From JANPPS01 sp031428635 (lineage in GTDB: Bacteria; Pseudomonadota; Alphaproteobacteria; Acetobacterales; Acetobacteraceae): a stretch of 27,306 bases of DNA. The notes beneath the pieces were generated by a model that made no database searches, had not been told where the DNA came from, and was given only the letters and a program-made list of their open reading frames with translations. Where the stretch lies: NCBI GenBank assembly GCA_031428635.1, contig JANPPS010000309.1:1-27306 (forward strand). The letters run 5' to 3'. Shown here piece by piece: positions 15,043-23,546 of the stretch (positions within the stretch are counted from its first letter, which is position 1; each line of letters begins with the position of its first letter). A program made the translations under genes and the position numbers.

Positions 15043-16646
15043 GCGGTACGGCCGCGCAGAAAATCCGCCGCGCGTTCGGCAATCATCAGCGTCGTCGCGT
15101 ACGTGTTGGCAGACGGCATCGACGGCATGATCGATGCGTCCACCACGCGCAGCCCCTGCACGCCGTGCACGCGCAGCCGGTCGTCGACAACGGTGCTGGG
15201 GTCCGACGCCGGGCCCATGCGCGCGGTGCCAATCAGGTGGTACGTGGTGGTGCCGGTCTGGCGGGCATGATCCATCAACTCGTCATCGGACTGCATGGCG
15301 GCACCAGGCAGGGTCTCGGTATCGAGAAATGGCGCCAGTTCGGGCGTGCCGAGCATGCGGCGCACGAGGCGCATGCCGGCCAGGGTCAGGCGCCGGTCGT
15401 CGGGGTGGGACAGATAATTGGGCTGCACGATGGGGTCATCGAACACGTCGGTGCTCGTGGCGTGGACCGTGCCGGTGCTTTCGGGCCGATGCGGCCATGC
15501 GCCGGCGGTGACACCCGGGTAGTTGTCCAGGATGTACGTGCGGCCAGCGGCGTAGCTGCCCGGTGTGAACACGCATTGCAGGTTGGGCGGGGCAAAGTGG
15601 TCAAATCCGTTCCAGAACACGTGCACGTGGGATGGGGAGGTACCCAGAATGCTCGGCCGGTGCATGGCCCAGCGCGCGGCCTCCATCAACAGGCGGGGTC
15701 CGCGCGCCAATTCGTTCAGCGTCGTGCTGCCGCGTTTGGCGCGCATGACGAAGCGGACGGCGTAGTGGTCGCGCAGGTTCTCCCCGGCCGGTAAAACCGC
15801 GACCGGGGTTACTCCCAGCCGCTCCAGCACGGGTGCCGGGCCGATGCCGGAGACCTGGAGCAGGCGGGCCGTGTTGACGGTTCCGGCGGACACAATGACC
15901 TCACGCGCTGCCAGCACCGTGCGGGCGGGCGCGTCACGGGCGGCGCGCGTGCGGACGCCGATGGCGCGGGTGCCGTCCCACAGGATGGCAAAGGCGCGGC
16001 TGTCGGTGCGGATTTCGAGGTTGGGCCGGTGAAGCGCGGGACCGAGGTAACCGTGGGCGGCGCTGACCCGGCGTTGGCGCGCGATCGTGCGCTGAAAATA
16101 GCCGACACCAGCCTGATTGCCGCTGTTGTAGTCGGGGTTACGCGGGATGCCCATGCCGACGCAGCCGGCGATAAACGCCTCCGACATCGGGTGGATCCAG
16201 TCCTGGTCCGTGACCGGAATGGGCCCGTTATTGCCGCGCGTTTCGGGATCGCCGTCGGGGCGGTGCTCGCTGCGTTGGAAATACGGCAGCATATCGGTAT
16301 AGCCCCAGCCGCGGTTGCCGCGCTGCGCCCAGCTATCGAGGTCGGCGGGCTGCCCGCGATTGTAGATCATGCCGTTGATCGCGCTGGATCCACCGAGGGT
16401 TCGCCCGACCGTGGTCGCGATGGCGCGGCCGCCCGTGTGCACCGTGGGTTCGGTCCGGAACGGCCAGGTGATGGCGGGGTCGAACAGCGTCTTGGTAAAG
16501 CCGGCCGGCATACGTATCCAGCGATTAGTGTCCGGCGGCCCGGCTTCCAGCAGGCAGACACGGGTGCCCGGATCCTCGGTCAGCCGTGCAGCCAGCACGC
16601 AACCGGCCGCTCCCGCGCCGACGATGACAAAATCAAACTGGTCCAT
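15039..16646 (-). CDS. GMC family FAD-dependent oxidoreductase (choline/alcohol dehydrogenase type)
   Basis: A 535-aa glucose-methanol-choline oxidoreductase. The FAD-binding motif GAGAAGCVLAARL begins at about residue 11, followed by the GMC signature RTLGGSSAINGMIYNRG. The catalytic pair appears as His470 in TYHLIGTARMG and Asn514 in PSANTYATTLMIAE. No signal peptide is seen. Relatives include choline dehydrogenase BetA, AlkJ and polyethylene-glycol dehydrogenases, oxidising alcohols to aldehydes; sequence alone does not decide the substrate. The gene opens a minus-strand operon with the ROK kinase (4-bp overlap) and dinB. A betaine-aldehyde dehydrogenase or transporter, which would support choline use, is absent. 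Confidence 0.92.
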   Translation of the reverse strand: MDQFDFVIVGAGAAGCVLAARLTEDPGTRVCLLEAGPPDTNRWIRMPAGFTKTLFDPAITWPFRTEPTVHTGGRAIATTVGRTLGGSSAINGMIYNRGQPADLDSWAQRGNRGWGYTDMLPYFQRSEHRPDGDPETRGNNGPIPVTDQDWIHPMSEAFIAGCVGMGIPRNPDYNSGNQAGVGYFQRTIARQRRVSAAHGYLGPALHRPNLEIRTDSRAFAILWDGTRAIGVRTRAARDAPARTVLAAREVIVSAGTVNTARLLQVSGIGPAPVLERLGVTPVAVLPAGENLRDHYAVRFVMRAKRGSTTLNELARGPRLLMEAARWAMHRPSILGTSPSHVHVFWNGFDHFAPPNLQCVFTPGSYAAGRTYILDNYPGVTAGAWPHRPESTGTVHATSTDVFDDPIVQPNYLSHPDDRRLTLAGMRLVRRMLGTPELAPFLDTETLPGAAMQSDDELMDHARQTGTTTYHLIGTARMGPASDPSTVVDDRLRVHGVQGLRVVDASIMPSMPSANTYATTLMIAERAADFLRGRTA

Positions 16647-16660
16647 GGAGCACCGCCGGG

Positions 16661-16689
16661 CTGTCGCGAACGCTTGACGCTGATATAAT
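16661..16689 (+). promoter_or_regulatory. Candidate promoter of the glycan operon
   Basis: A consensus TATAAT lies at 16684-16689 in the 93-bp spacer between the divergent GMC gene and the glycosyltransferase gene. At 17-base spacing the upstream hexamer is CTGTCG (16661-16666), three of six to consensus. Transcription would begin about 16696, after the in-frame start at 16692. This supports ATG 16740 as the real start of the first gene. Confidence 0.4.
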
Positions 16690-16739
16690 GCATGGCACGC
16701 CTGTGCAGACCAGGCCAGTTAAGGGATTTCAAGCGTCGC

Positions 16740-19607
16740 ATGACAGAAGCCGAACAGAACGCGGCCCCCCTGTTCGACGTAGCCTTCTACAGCGCGATAC
16801 GGCCGGACCTGGTGGGGTCGGCGGCGGATTTGCTGCGGCACTACGTCAACCATGGTTGGCGGGAGGGGTCGTGCCCGCACCCCCTGTTCGAGCCGCGATA
16901 CGTGATCTGGCGGGCGGGTTCCGGGTGGCCGGCGGACGTGGAGCCGTTCGGATATTGGCAACAGGGGGGATGGCAGCTCGGTATTGCGCCGCATCCGCTG
17001 TTCGACCTGGCCCGCATCCGGGCGGTGGTGCCGGAGGGCGATCCGCTGGCCGGGTACGGCGCCACGGGAATATCGTCGCACGCGCTGTTCGACCGGTCTC
17101 ATTATGCGGCACAGGCACCGGGCGTGCCGCCGGGCATGGACCCGTTTGCGCATTATGTTCTGCATGGTATGAAGGCCGGTCTGACCCCGCACCGGTTTTT
17201 CGACCCGGCCTATTATCTACGGCATAAACCTGACGTGGCCGACGCGCAGTTGGAGCCGTTGGCGCACTATGTTCAGTTCGGCTACGCCGTTGACTGCCAT
17301 CCGCACCCGTTGATCGGCCCCGCCCATTACCGGGCGCAGGCCGGCGATGTGGAGCCGATCACGCATTACCTGCAACAGGGTGGGATGCGGTCGCCCCACC
17401 CGCTTTTCGACGTCCCGCACTACTTACATGGCATGGGGCCGATCGACGGCTTGCCGTTGCTCCACTACCTCGACCATCCGGCGCCACCGAGCACGCATCC
17501 GTTGTTCGACGAAGCGTGGTACCGGGCACGGACGGGAGTGACCGGGCCGGCGTTGCTGCACTATTTGCGGCAGGGGGCGGCGGAGGGCCACGCGCCACAT
17601 CGGTTGTTCGACAGCGCGGGCTATGGCCCCGTGGTGCGAAAAATCCCACCGCTGCTGCATTACGTGAGCGTGGGAGAGCGCCAGGGCCGGCGACCGAACC
17701 GGCTATTCGCGCCTGCCTTTTACCGCGCTACCAGCGGCGTCGATACGGCTGCGTTACTGCATTACCTCCAGCGTGGTGAGGCAGAGGGGCGCGCCGCATC
17801 GCCCGAGTTCCGCGCCCGGCGCTATGCTAGCCGGCATCTGGGCGGACAGACCAATGAAGCGATGGCGCATGCGCTGCAGCATGGGCAGGCTGTGCCGCCG
17901 GCCATGGGCGGGCCGGTCGCCCCCCAGATCGCCGCAGCCCGGGGCGGAACCGGGCCGGTTAGGGCGACGATCGTGCGCGCGGGTCCGCCCGATGCGGAGG
18001 CGACGTACGCGCAGCGGGCCGTGCTGGGCGCGACGCCAGTGGTGGCGGTGGCGGACATACCGGCCCTGATTGCCTGGGCCGCAACGGCGGACGGGCCGGT
18101 CGTGTTGCTGGCAGGTGCGGCGTTCGTGGCGCTGGCGGACCTGCACCGTCTGATCGCAGCGGCGCCGTGCCACCCGGTCGTACTCGATCGGGCCGGGGAT
18201 GTGCGGGCGGCGGGGGTCATGCTGCGGGACGGCATGGCGTGGCCGCGTGGGGCGGGTGCCGATCCGATGGAGCCGGCATTGAACGCGGTGTGTCCGGTGC
18301 TGACGGCAGGCCCGGTGCTTGCGCTGTCCTCGCCCGCGACAATGGCGGCGCTGGACCCCGGGCTTACAATTGCGGCGGCGTTTCTGACGCTGAGCCGGGG
18401 TGCGACCTGCCAACCGGCAGCGCAGGCGACGGACCTTGCCGCGACCGTAGGCGGCCCGGATCAGCCGCCGCTGCCGTGGCTGGTGCCGGAAGCGGCGCCC
18501 CGTCCGCGAGCGTTGTTTATCGAGAGTATCGTGCCGCGGACGGGGTTCGACGCCGGGTCGTATTACGCGTTGCAGCTGATGGCGATGTACCAGGGCTTTG
18601 GCTACGACGTGACCCTGGTACCCGACGCGGAACCGGCAGCCGACCCGGCAATCGTGCGGCCCGTGGCCGATACCGGCGTGGTTGTCATCCAGGCCCCATT
18701 CGCCCCGACGACGGCCCAGTTCATCACCGACGCGCCCGGGGAGTTCGCTGTGATCGTCATGGCCCGCCACACGAGCGGCGGGCGGTATATGGAGGCGCTG
18801 CGGACCCGCTGGCCCGCAGCGCGGCTCGTGTTCCATCCGGGTGACCTGCATCACCTGCGGGAGCATCGGGCGGCGGAAATCCTGGGTGACCCCGCTGCAA
18901 TCGATGCGGCGATCGATTCTGCGCGCGCGACCCGGGACCGAGAGCTGGCGTTGGTGGCCGGCGCCGACGTGACGGTTGTCGTGTCGTCGTACGAGCGCGA
19001 CGTGCTGGCCGCCGCCGGGCTGGGCGACCGGGTTGTGCAGATCGATCCCGAATACGCCAACCGACCGCCAGCCCCGTACGATCCGGCCGCGCGGTCGGGC
19101 ATCGCCTTCATCGGCGGGTTCGGGCACGCACCCAACGTCGATGCGGTGCGGTTCCTGTGCACGGACGTTTGGCCCATCGTCTCCGCCAGCCGGCCCGATC
19201 TCAAGCTACATATAGTCGGCAGTGCACCGCCGCCCGAGTTCGACGCGTTTGCCGGCCCCGGCGTCATCATACATGGCCGGGTGGAGGACTTGGACGGCAT
19301 GCTCGACACATTACGGCTGACGGTGGCGCCGCTCCGCTATGGGGCGGGCGTGAAGATGAAGCTGATCACCAGCCTGGCCGCCGGCGTGCCCGCGGTCGTG
19401 ACGCCGGTCGCGGTCGAGGGTACCGGGCTGGATGAGGCTGGCGTGGTCATAGCGACCGAGGCCGCGGCGATCGCCACGGCCATACTGGCGCTGTATGACG
19501 ACGCGCCCGCGCTGACCCGTCTATCCGCGGCCGGGTATGCGGCCGTATCGCGCCGCTTTTCGGCCGACGCTATCCGCGGCCGGTATCGGGAGTTGGTTGG
19601 CCTATGA
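16740..19607 (+). CDS. Large glycosyltransferase with about eleven LFD...HYL repeats
   Basis: A 955-aa protein from ATG 16740; an earlier in-frame start (16692) precedes the likely transcription start and adds nothing family-like. Residues about 10-385 are degenerate 29-40-residue repeats of the form LFDxxxYxxxxPDV...PLxHYLxxGxxEGRxPHP, a module known in front of bacterial glycosyltransferases, function unclear. Residues about 385-590 resemble a worn-down GT2 domain (VLDRAGDVRAAGVML) without a DxD motif. Residues about 590-955 form a GT-B glycosyltransferase; AFIGGFGHAPNVDAV and APLRYGAGVKMKLITSL mark the C-terminal Glyco_trans_1_4-type nucleotide-sugar domain. No signal peptide or membrane helix is seen, so it probably acts at the cytoplasmic face. 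It overlaps the following methyltransferase by ATGA. Donor and acceptor are unknown. Confidence 0.85.
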   Translation: MTEAEQNAAPLFDVAFYSAIRPDLVGSAADLLRHYVNHGWREGSCPHPLFEPRYVIWRAGSGWPADVEPFGYWQQGGWQLGIAPHPLFDLARIRAVVPEGDPLAGYGATGISSHALFDRSHYAAQAPGVPPGMDPFAHYVLHGMKAGLTPHRFFDPAYYLRHKPDVADAQLEPLAHYVQFGYAVDCHPHPLIGPAHYRAQAGDVEPITHYLQQGGMRSPHPLFDVPHYLHGMGPIDGLPLLHYLDHPAPPSTHPLFDEAWYRARTGVTGPALLHYLRQGAAEGHAPHRLFDSAGYGPVVRKIPPLLHYVSVGERQGRRPNRLFAPAFYRATSGVDTAALLHYLQRGEAEGRAASPEFRARRYASRHLGGQTNEAMAHALQHGQAVPPAMGGPVAPQIAAARGGTGPVRATIVRAGPPDAEATYAQRAVLGATPVVAVADIPALIAWAATADGPVVLLAGAAFVALADLHRLIAAAPCHPVVLDRAGDVRAAGVMLRDGMAWPRGAGADPMEPALNAVCPVLTAGPVLALSSPATMAALDPGLTIAAAFLTLSRGATCQPAAQATDLAATVGGPDQPPLPWLVPEAAPRPRALFIESIVPRTGFDAGSYYALQLMAMYQGFGYDVTLVPDAEPAADPAIVRPVADTGVVVIQAPFAPTTAQFITDAPGEFAVIVMARHTSGGRYMEALRTRWPAARLVFHPGDLHHLREHRAAEILGDPAAIDAAIDSARATRDRELALVAGADVTVVVSSYERDVLAAAGLGDRVVQIDPEYANRPPAPYDPAARSGIAFIGGFGHAPNVDAVRFLCTDVWPIVSASRPDLKLHIVGSAPPPEFDAFAGPGVIIHGRVEDLDGMLDTLRLTVAPLRYGAGVKMKLITSLAAGVPAVVTPVAVEGTGLDEAGVVIATEAAAIATAILALYDDAPALTRLSAAGYAAVSRRFSADAIRGRYRELVGL

Positions 19608-20338
19608 AGGAGTGCAGCAAGGCGATCCCACGCCGGCTGGCCCACCCCAATTTCGCGCGCCGCTATTTCGTGGGGGACGGGATCGATATCGGCGGTGCAT
19701 CCGATCCGTTGGCGTTGTATGCCGGGCTGTTCCCGCTGATCCGATCGGTCCGTACCTGGGACCTCGACGATGGCGACGCCGTGCACATGGCAGGCGTGGC
19801 GGACGGCAGCTACGACTTCGTCCATAGCAGCCACTGCCTGGAGCATCTGACCGACCCGGCGGCGGCACTACGTCAATGGCTGCGCATTTTGCGACCCGGC
19901 GGCACCATGATCGTCATGGTGCCCGACGAGGATTTGTACGAACAGAAATTGTTTCCCAGTACATTCAACGCCGGCCATCAATGGACGTTCTCGGTCTGGA
20001 AGGCCACGAGCTGGAGCGCGCGGTCGCTGAATGTGCTGGACCTGCTGCGCGACCTGGGTCCGCAGGCGCGGCCGGAGCGGATCGAGCTGCTGGATGCCAC
20101 GTACCGGTACGACCTACCGCGGCTGGACCAGACGCGTACCCCGGTGGGTGAGTGCGCGATCGAGTTCGTCGTGCGCCGTGCCGGGGCGGAAGAAGTGCTG
20201 ACCGGCGCGCGTGAGCAGGAGGCAGTCCAGCCCCCGGCCGAGTTGCGGCGGTACTATCACCAATACGTGGCCGATGCGGCGGCGCTGCGGGCGGCGAACC
20301 GGGTGACGCCGCCATTCACCGACGATGGTCCGCTGTGA
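19604..20338 (+). CDS. Class I SAM-dependent methyltransferase
   Basis: A 244-aa methyltransferase. The SAM motif I is GIDIGGASDPLALY (about 26-39), motif II is TWDLDDGDA, and YDFVHSSHCLEHLTDP (70-84) plus ILRPGGTMIVMVPDEDLYEQ are the post-I and motif III parts of the Methyltransf_11/23 group. Family members in glycan clusters usually methylate sugars or glycan ends, but nothing here fixes the acceptor. ATG 19604 overlaps the glycosyltransferase stop by four bases, and its own TGA overlaps the GTG start of the next gene by four, so all three are translationally coupled. The C-terminal 60 residues (YYHQYVADAAALRAANRVTPP) are unassigned. Confidence 0.85.
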   Translation: MKECSKAIPRRLAHPNFARRYFVGDGIDIGGASDPLALYAGLFPLIRSVRTWDLDDGDAVHMAGVADGSYDFVHSSHCLEHLTDPAAALRQWLRILRPGGTMIVMVPDEDLYEQKLFPSTFNAGHQWTFSVWKATSWSARSLNVLDLLRDLGPQARPERIELLDATYRYDLPRLDQTRTPVGECAIEFVVRRAGAEEVLTGAREQEAVQPPAELRRYYHQYVADAAALRAANRVTPPFTDDGPL

Positions 20339-22935
20339 TTGCGTTCACGATCGCGGCCCGCAACTTCATCCCGTATGCGCGGGCGCTGCATGCGAGCCTG
20401 ATACGGCATCATCCGGACGTGCAATTCGTGCTGGCGCTATGCGACCTCGACAGCGGGTTCGACCATGGGGCGTTGCCGTTTGAGGTTCTGAACCTGGCAG
20501 AACTACGCGATGCGCGCGTGTGGGCGATGGCGGAGCGGTACGACATCACCGAGCTCTGTACGGCCATCAAACCATTGGTGTTTCAGGTGTTGATGGACCG
20601 GCATCCCGGGGCTGCGATCGTGTATTTCGATCCCGACATCTGGGTGACGGGACCCCTCATGGAGCTGGAGCGGCTGCTGATTGCGGGCGCGCAGGCCGTG
20701 CTGACGCCGCATGTGATTGAGCCCAGTCGGGTCCCGGAGTTGCGTGGGGATCATGCGATGCTGCGGTACGGCATCTACAACCTCGGCTTTCTGGCGTTGC
20801 GGGAGGGTGCCCCGGCGCGACAGTTGCTGGCCTGGTGGGCGCAACGGCTGGAGCGGGATTGCCGGATCGACCTGGCATGGGGTTTGTACGTAGACCAGAA
20901 ATGGGCGGACCTGTTTCCGGCGTTGATGGATCGGGTCGCCGTGCTGCGGCATCCGGGGTACAACGTCGCGTACTGGAACGTACTGGAACGGGACGTGCGC
21001 CGGACGGCGGCCGGGTGGCACGTGAACGGGCAGCCGCTGCGGTTCGCGCATTTCAGCGGTCACGAGCTGACCCGGCCGGACGTGTTTAGCCGTCACGCAC
21101 CGTACCTCGATTACTGGACGGTCGGAGATCTGTTCATGCTGCAGGCCGAATGGCGCGATACCGTGCTGTCGGCCGGGTTCCAGGAATTCGGCGCGTTACC
21201 GTATGGGTTCAAATATGCTGGGGATGACCGGGGGAACCTGCACACGCCGGTGGAGTTGGCGGACCAAGTGGCGAACGGCGCGGCCGCCATTGGTCAGACG
21301 CCGGCGCCATGGGGCAGTTTGTTCCATCGCAGCATCGCGAGTTGGACGGAGTGGGAGGCCGGGCGCGACGGTCTGACCGAGGTATTCGCCAGCCAGCGGG
21401 CGATAGAGCGGGCGTTGCTGCCCGATGGGAAGGCTCGGTTTCTGCTGCCGGGCCAATGCGGCATGTGCCGGACGGACACGGCGTTCGCGACGTCGTTCGA
21501 CCTCGCGACTGATGCCGATCCCGATGGGCGTATGCTGCCTAACTGGCGCGAGCATCTCGATTGCCGGTGCCGGTTCACTAATCGGATTCGGGGCGCGATG
21601 TACGCACTGCAATCGATTGTGGCCCCGGCGCCCGAGGCGCGCATCTACGTCACGGAGCAGGTGACGCGGCTGCATGGGTGGCTCGCGGCGCGGTGGCCGG
21701 GCACGGTCGGGTCGGAATACCTCGGTGCCAAGTATGCGGCGGGGCAGGTGGTCGACGGTATCCGCCATGAGGATTTATGCCGCCTTAGTTTCGATAGCGA
21801 TGTATTTGACGTCGTGGTGTCACTGGATGTGATGGAGCATGTCGCCGATCTGGCGGCGGCGCTGGGGGAATGCTGGCGCGTGCTGGTGCCTGGGGGCACG
21901 CTGCTGTTAGCCGCGCCGACGCAGTTCGAGGAACGCCGAGTGATCGACCGCGTCCTGACCGCACCGGACGGGACGATCACACATCTCTTGCCGCCAGAGT
22001 ACCACGGCAACCCGGTGGACCCGCACCAAGGCTCGCTTTGTTTCAGAACTTTGGGGCTCGAGGTATTGGACCGGTTACGCGCGATCGGCTTCGTGGACGC
22101 GCGGTGCGAGCTGTATTGGTCGAAGGAGCTAGGGCTGCTTGGGCCGTATCAGAACCTGTTCATCGCGAGGAAACCGGCCAGCGCCAAGCGGAAACGCCGG
22201 GCGGTCCGGCCGATCCGGACACTGGTGCCTGCGGAGCTGGCGATCAAGGACGTCTGGGCGTACGGCAAGCACGACCCCGGCCTGCCTACGCTGCAAGCCT
22301 ATCTCTTGGACCCGGCGATCACCGCAGTGATGGCGCGCTTGGCGCTATTCGGTTCGGTGGGGCTGGTGGACCGCTTTCGCATGCTGATCCTGCTGCGATT
22401 GTTACGCAGCACCGAGTCGGTCGCGGGCGAGGTGTGGGAGTTGGGTGTCTATCGGGGCGGGACGGCTCTGCTGCTGCGCAACGATCTGGCGCAAACTGCG
22501 GGTTACCCGGCGACGGTGACGTTGCGGCTGTTCGACACGTTCGCCGGCATGCCTGCGACCGACGCCACGCGGGATGTGCATGTGGCGGGCGACTTCGCGG
22601 ACACGTCGCTGCAGGAGGTGCAGTCGTTGGTGGGAGATGACTCGTTTATCGACTGGCGTGCTGGATTAGTACCAGCGACGTTCGCCGGGCTGGACGCGGT
22701 GGCGCTTCGATTTGTGCATGTCGATCTGGATATTTACGCGCCGATCGTGGCGACGATCGCGTTTGCTTGGCCGCGGATGGGTGCCGGCGCAATCATGGTA
22801 TTCGATGATTACGGGTTTCAGAGTTGTCCCGGGGCACGAATGGCGGTGGACGAGTTCTGTGCAGCGCAGAGTATCGCACTGGTACCGTTACCGTCAGGTC
22901 AGGCGTTTGTCGTCAAACCCGGCAATAAATGTTAG
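20335..22935 (+). CDS. Trifunctional glycosyltransferase-methyltransferase-methyltransferase
   Basis: An 866-aa fusion starting at GTG 20335 (4-bp overlap). Residues 1 to about 300 are a GT-A glycosyltransferase with DPD (Asp99-Asp101) in VYFDPDIWV, plus HPGYNVAYWN and FAHFSGHE, typical of alphaproteobacterial surface-glycan enzymes. Residues about 365-610 are a methyltransferase with an N-terminal Cys cluster (Cys375, Cys378, Cys410, Cys412) and EDLCRLSFDSDVFDVVVSLD then EH as the SAM-domain core. Residues about 640-866 resemble TylF/macrocin O-methyltransferases: WELGVYRGGTALLL, RLFDTFAGMP, HVDLDIYAP and MVFDDYGF, with Asp residues for the metal. All three sets look intact. The enzyme probably adds a sugar and methylates it at two places; the product is unknown. 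Confidence 0.88.
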   Translation: MIAFTIAARNFIPYARALHASLIRHHPDVQFVLALCDLDSGFDHGALPFEVLNLAELRDARVWAMAERYDITELCTAIKPLVFQVLMDRHPGAAIVYFDPDIWVTGPLMELERLLIAGAQAVLTPHVIEPSRVPELRGDHAMLRYGIYNLGFLALREGAPARQLLAWWAQRLERDCRIDLAWGLYVDQKWADLFPALMDRVAVLRHPGYNVAYWNVLERDVRRTAAGWHVNGQPLRFAHFSGHELTRPDVFSRHAPYLDYWTVGDLFMLQAEWRDTVLSAGFQEFGALPYGFKYAGDDRGNLHTPVELADQVANGAAAIGQTPAPWGSLFHRSIASWTEWEAGRDGLTEVFASQRAIERALLPDGKARFLLPGQCGMCRTDTAFATSFDLATDADPDGRMLPNWREHLDCRCRFTNRIRGAMYALQSIVAPAPEARIYVTEQVTRLHGWLAARWPGTVGSEYLGAKYAAGQVVDGIRHEDLCRLSFDSDVFDVVVSLDVMEHVADLAAALGECWRVLVPGGTLLLAAPTQFEERRVIDRVLTAPDGTITHLLPPEYHGNPVDPHQGSLCFRTLGLEVLDRLRAIGFVDARCELYWSKELGLLGPYQNLFIARKPASAKRKRRAVRPIRTLVPAELAIKDVWAYGKHDPGLPTLQAYLLDPAITAVMARLALFGSVGLVDRFRMLILLRLLRSTESVAGEVWELGVYRGGTALLLRNDLAQTAGYPATVTLRLFDTFAGMPATDATRDVHVAGDFADTSLQEVQSLVGDDSFIDWRAGLVPATFAGLDAVALRFVHVDLDIYAPIVATIAFAWPRMGAGAIMVFDDYGFQSCPGARMAVDEFCAAQSIALVPLPSGQAFVVKPGNKC

Positions 22936-23027
22936 GCATCGTGATGTTTTGCACCCGAAGATATTAAGGGCTTGTTACCAGTCTTGCTTACTTCGTATAT
23001 CGGCGCTGCCCCAAACGGAGCCAAACC

Positions 23028-23546
23028 ATGCGCAACTTACTTTTAGCCGGGGTCGCCCTTGGGGCTACCGCATTCTCCGTACCTGGCCTGGCGACGCCGC
23101 TCGCTGGTAAGTCGATTAGCAATCTGACGGTAGACGGCTCGACCTACATCGTGAACTTCTTCGACAGCGCGCTTGCGGCCGTGTCGATACCGCAGAATAC
23201 GTTCACGACATTTTCTGCCGCCCGTAACGGGATCGCCGCGACCGTGTTGTCGATCTCGCACAGGAATTTGATTGCGTCCGCGCACACGGTTCCGGGCACG
23301 TATTTCAAGGGTCTGATCGTTTCTTACTCGCTACCGTACGGTCCGGCCCCGTTGCAGCATAACGGTGCGGTCGTTGTGTCGACCTCCAACGCAAACCTGC
23401 CGATTTTCCATCCACCGATCGAGGACACGAACACGAACGGCGACTACACCGTGGTCAGTTACGCGATTGCTCGGTTCATCCCGGCCCCGGTTCCGGAGCC
23501 GGCGAGCATTGCCGTGGTTGCGTTTGGTCTATTCGGCCTCGGCTGA
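23028..23546 (+). CDS. PEP-CTERM secreted protein, tail lost
   Basis: A 172-aa exported protein with signal peptide MRNLLLAGVALGATAFSVPGLA, a beta-rich mature part of unknown function and the C-terminal sorting signal VPEPASIAVVAFGLFGLG. PEP-CTERM signals normally end with a short Arg-rich tail after the hydrophobic segment; here a TGA follows directly. In the next reading frame the codons give ERRVA, so a small indel near 23543 has probably removed the tail. GGAG nine bases before ATG supports the start. It is a paralog of the next gene, sharing GKxISN, NTxGTY, TNGDYxVVxY-type motifs and an identical PEPASIAVVAFGLFG. Whether exosortase still processes it is open. Confidence 0.8.
   Translation: MRNLLLAGVALGATAFSVPGLATPLAGKSISNLTVDGSTYIVNFFDSALAAVSIPQNTFTTFSAARNGIAATVLSISHRNLIASAHTVPGTYFKGLIVSYSLPYGPAPLQHNGAVVVSTSNANLPIFHPPIEDTNTNGDYTVVSYAIARFIPAPVPEPASIAVVAFGLFGLG

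Noticed and set aside
16674..16689. TTGACG close to TATAAT read as a promoter
   Set aside because: The spacing is only four bases, far from the 16-18 needed; only the TATAAT with a weaker upstream hexamer was kept.
16692..16739. Earlier ATG for the large glycosyltransferase
   Set aside because: It follows a consensus TATAAT by two bases, so it would precede the predicted transcript start, and the extra 16 residues add no recognisable sequence.
16770..17895. CRISPR or DNA-level tandem repeat
   Set aside because: The repetition is at protein level with divergent codons and variable length; no identical DNA repeats or spacers are present.
17754..19127. 457-codon open frame on the minus strand inside the glycosyltransferase gene
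   Set aside because: Its product is dominated by Arg, His, Gln and Pro, has no domain pattern, and lies opposite a gene with clear repeats and a GT-B domain; it is a GC-rich antisense shadow.
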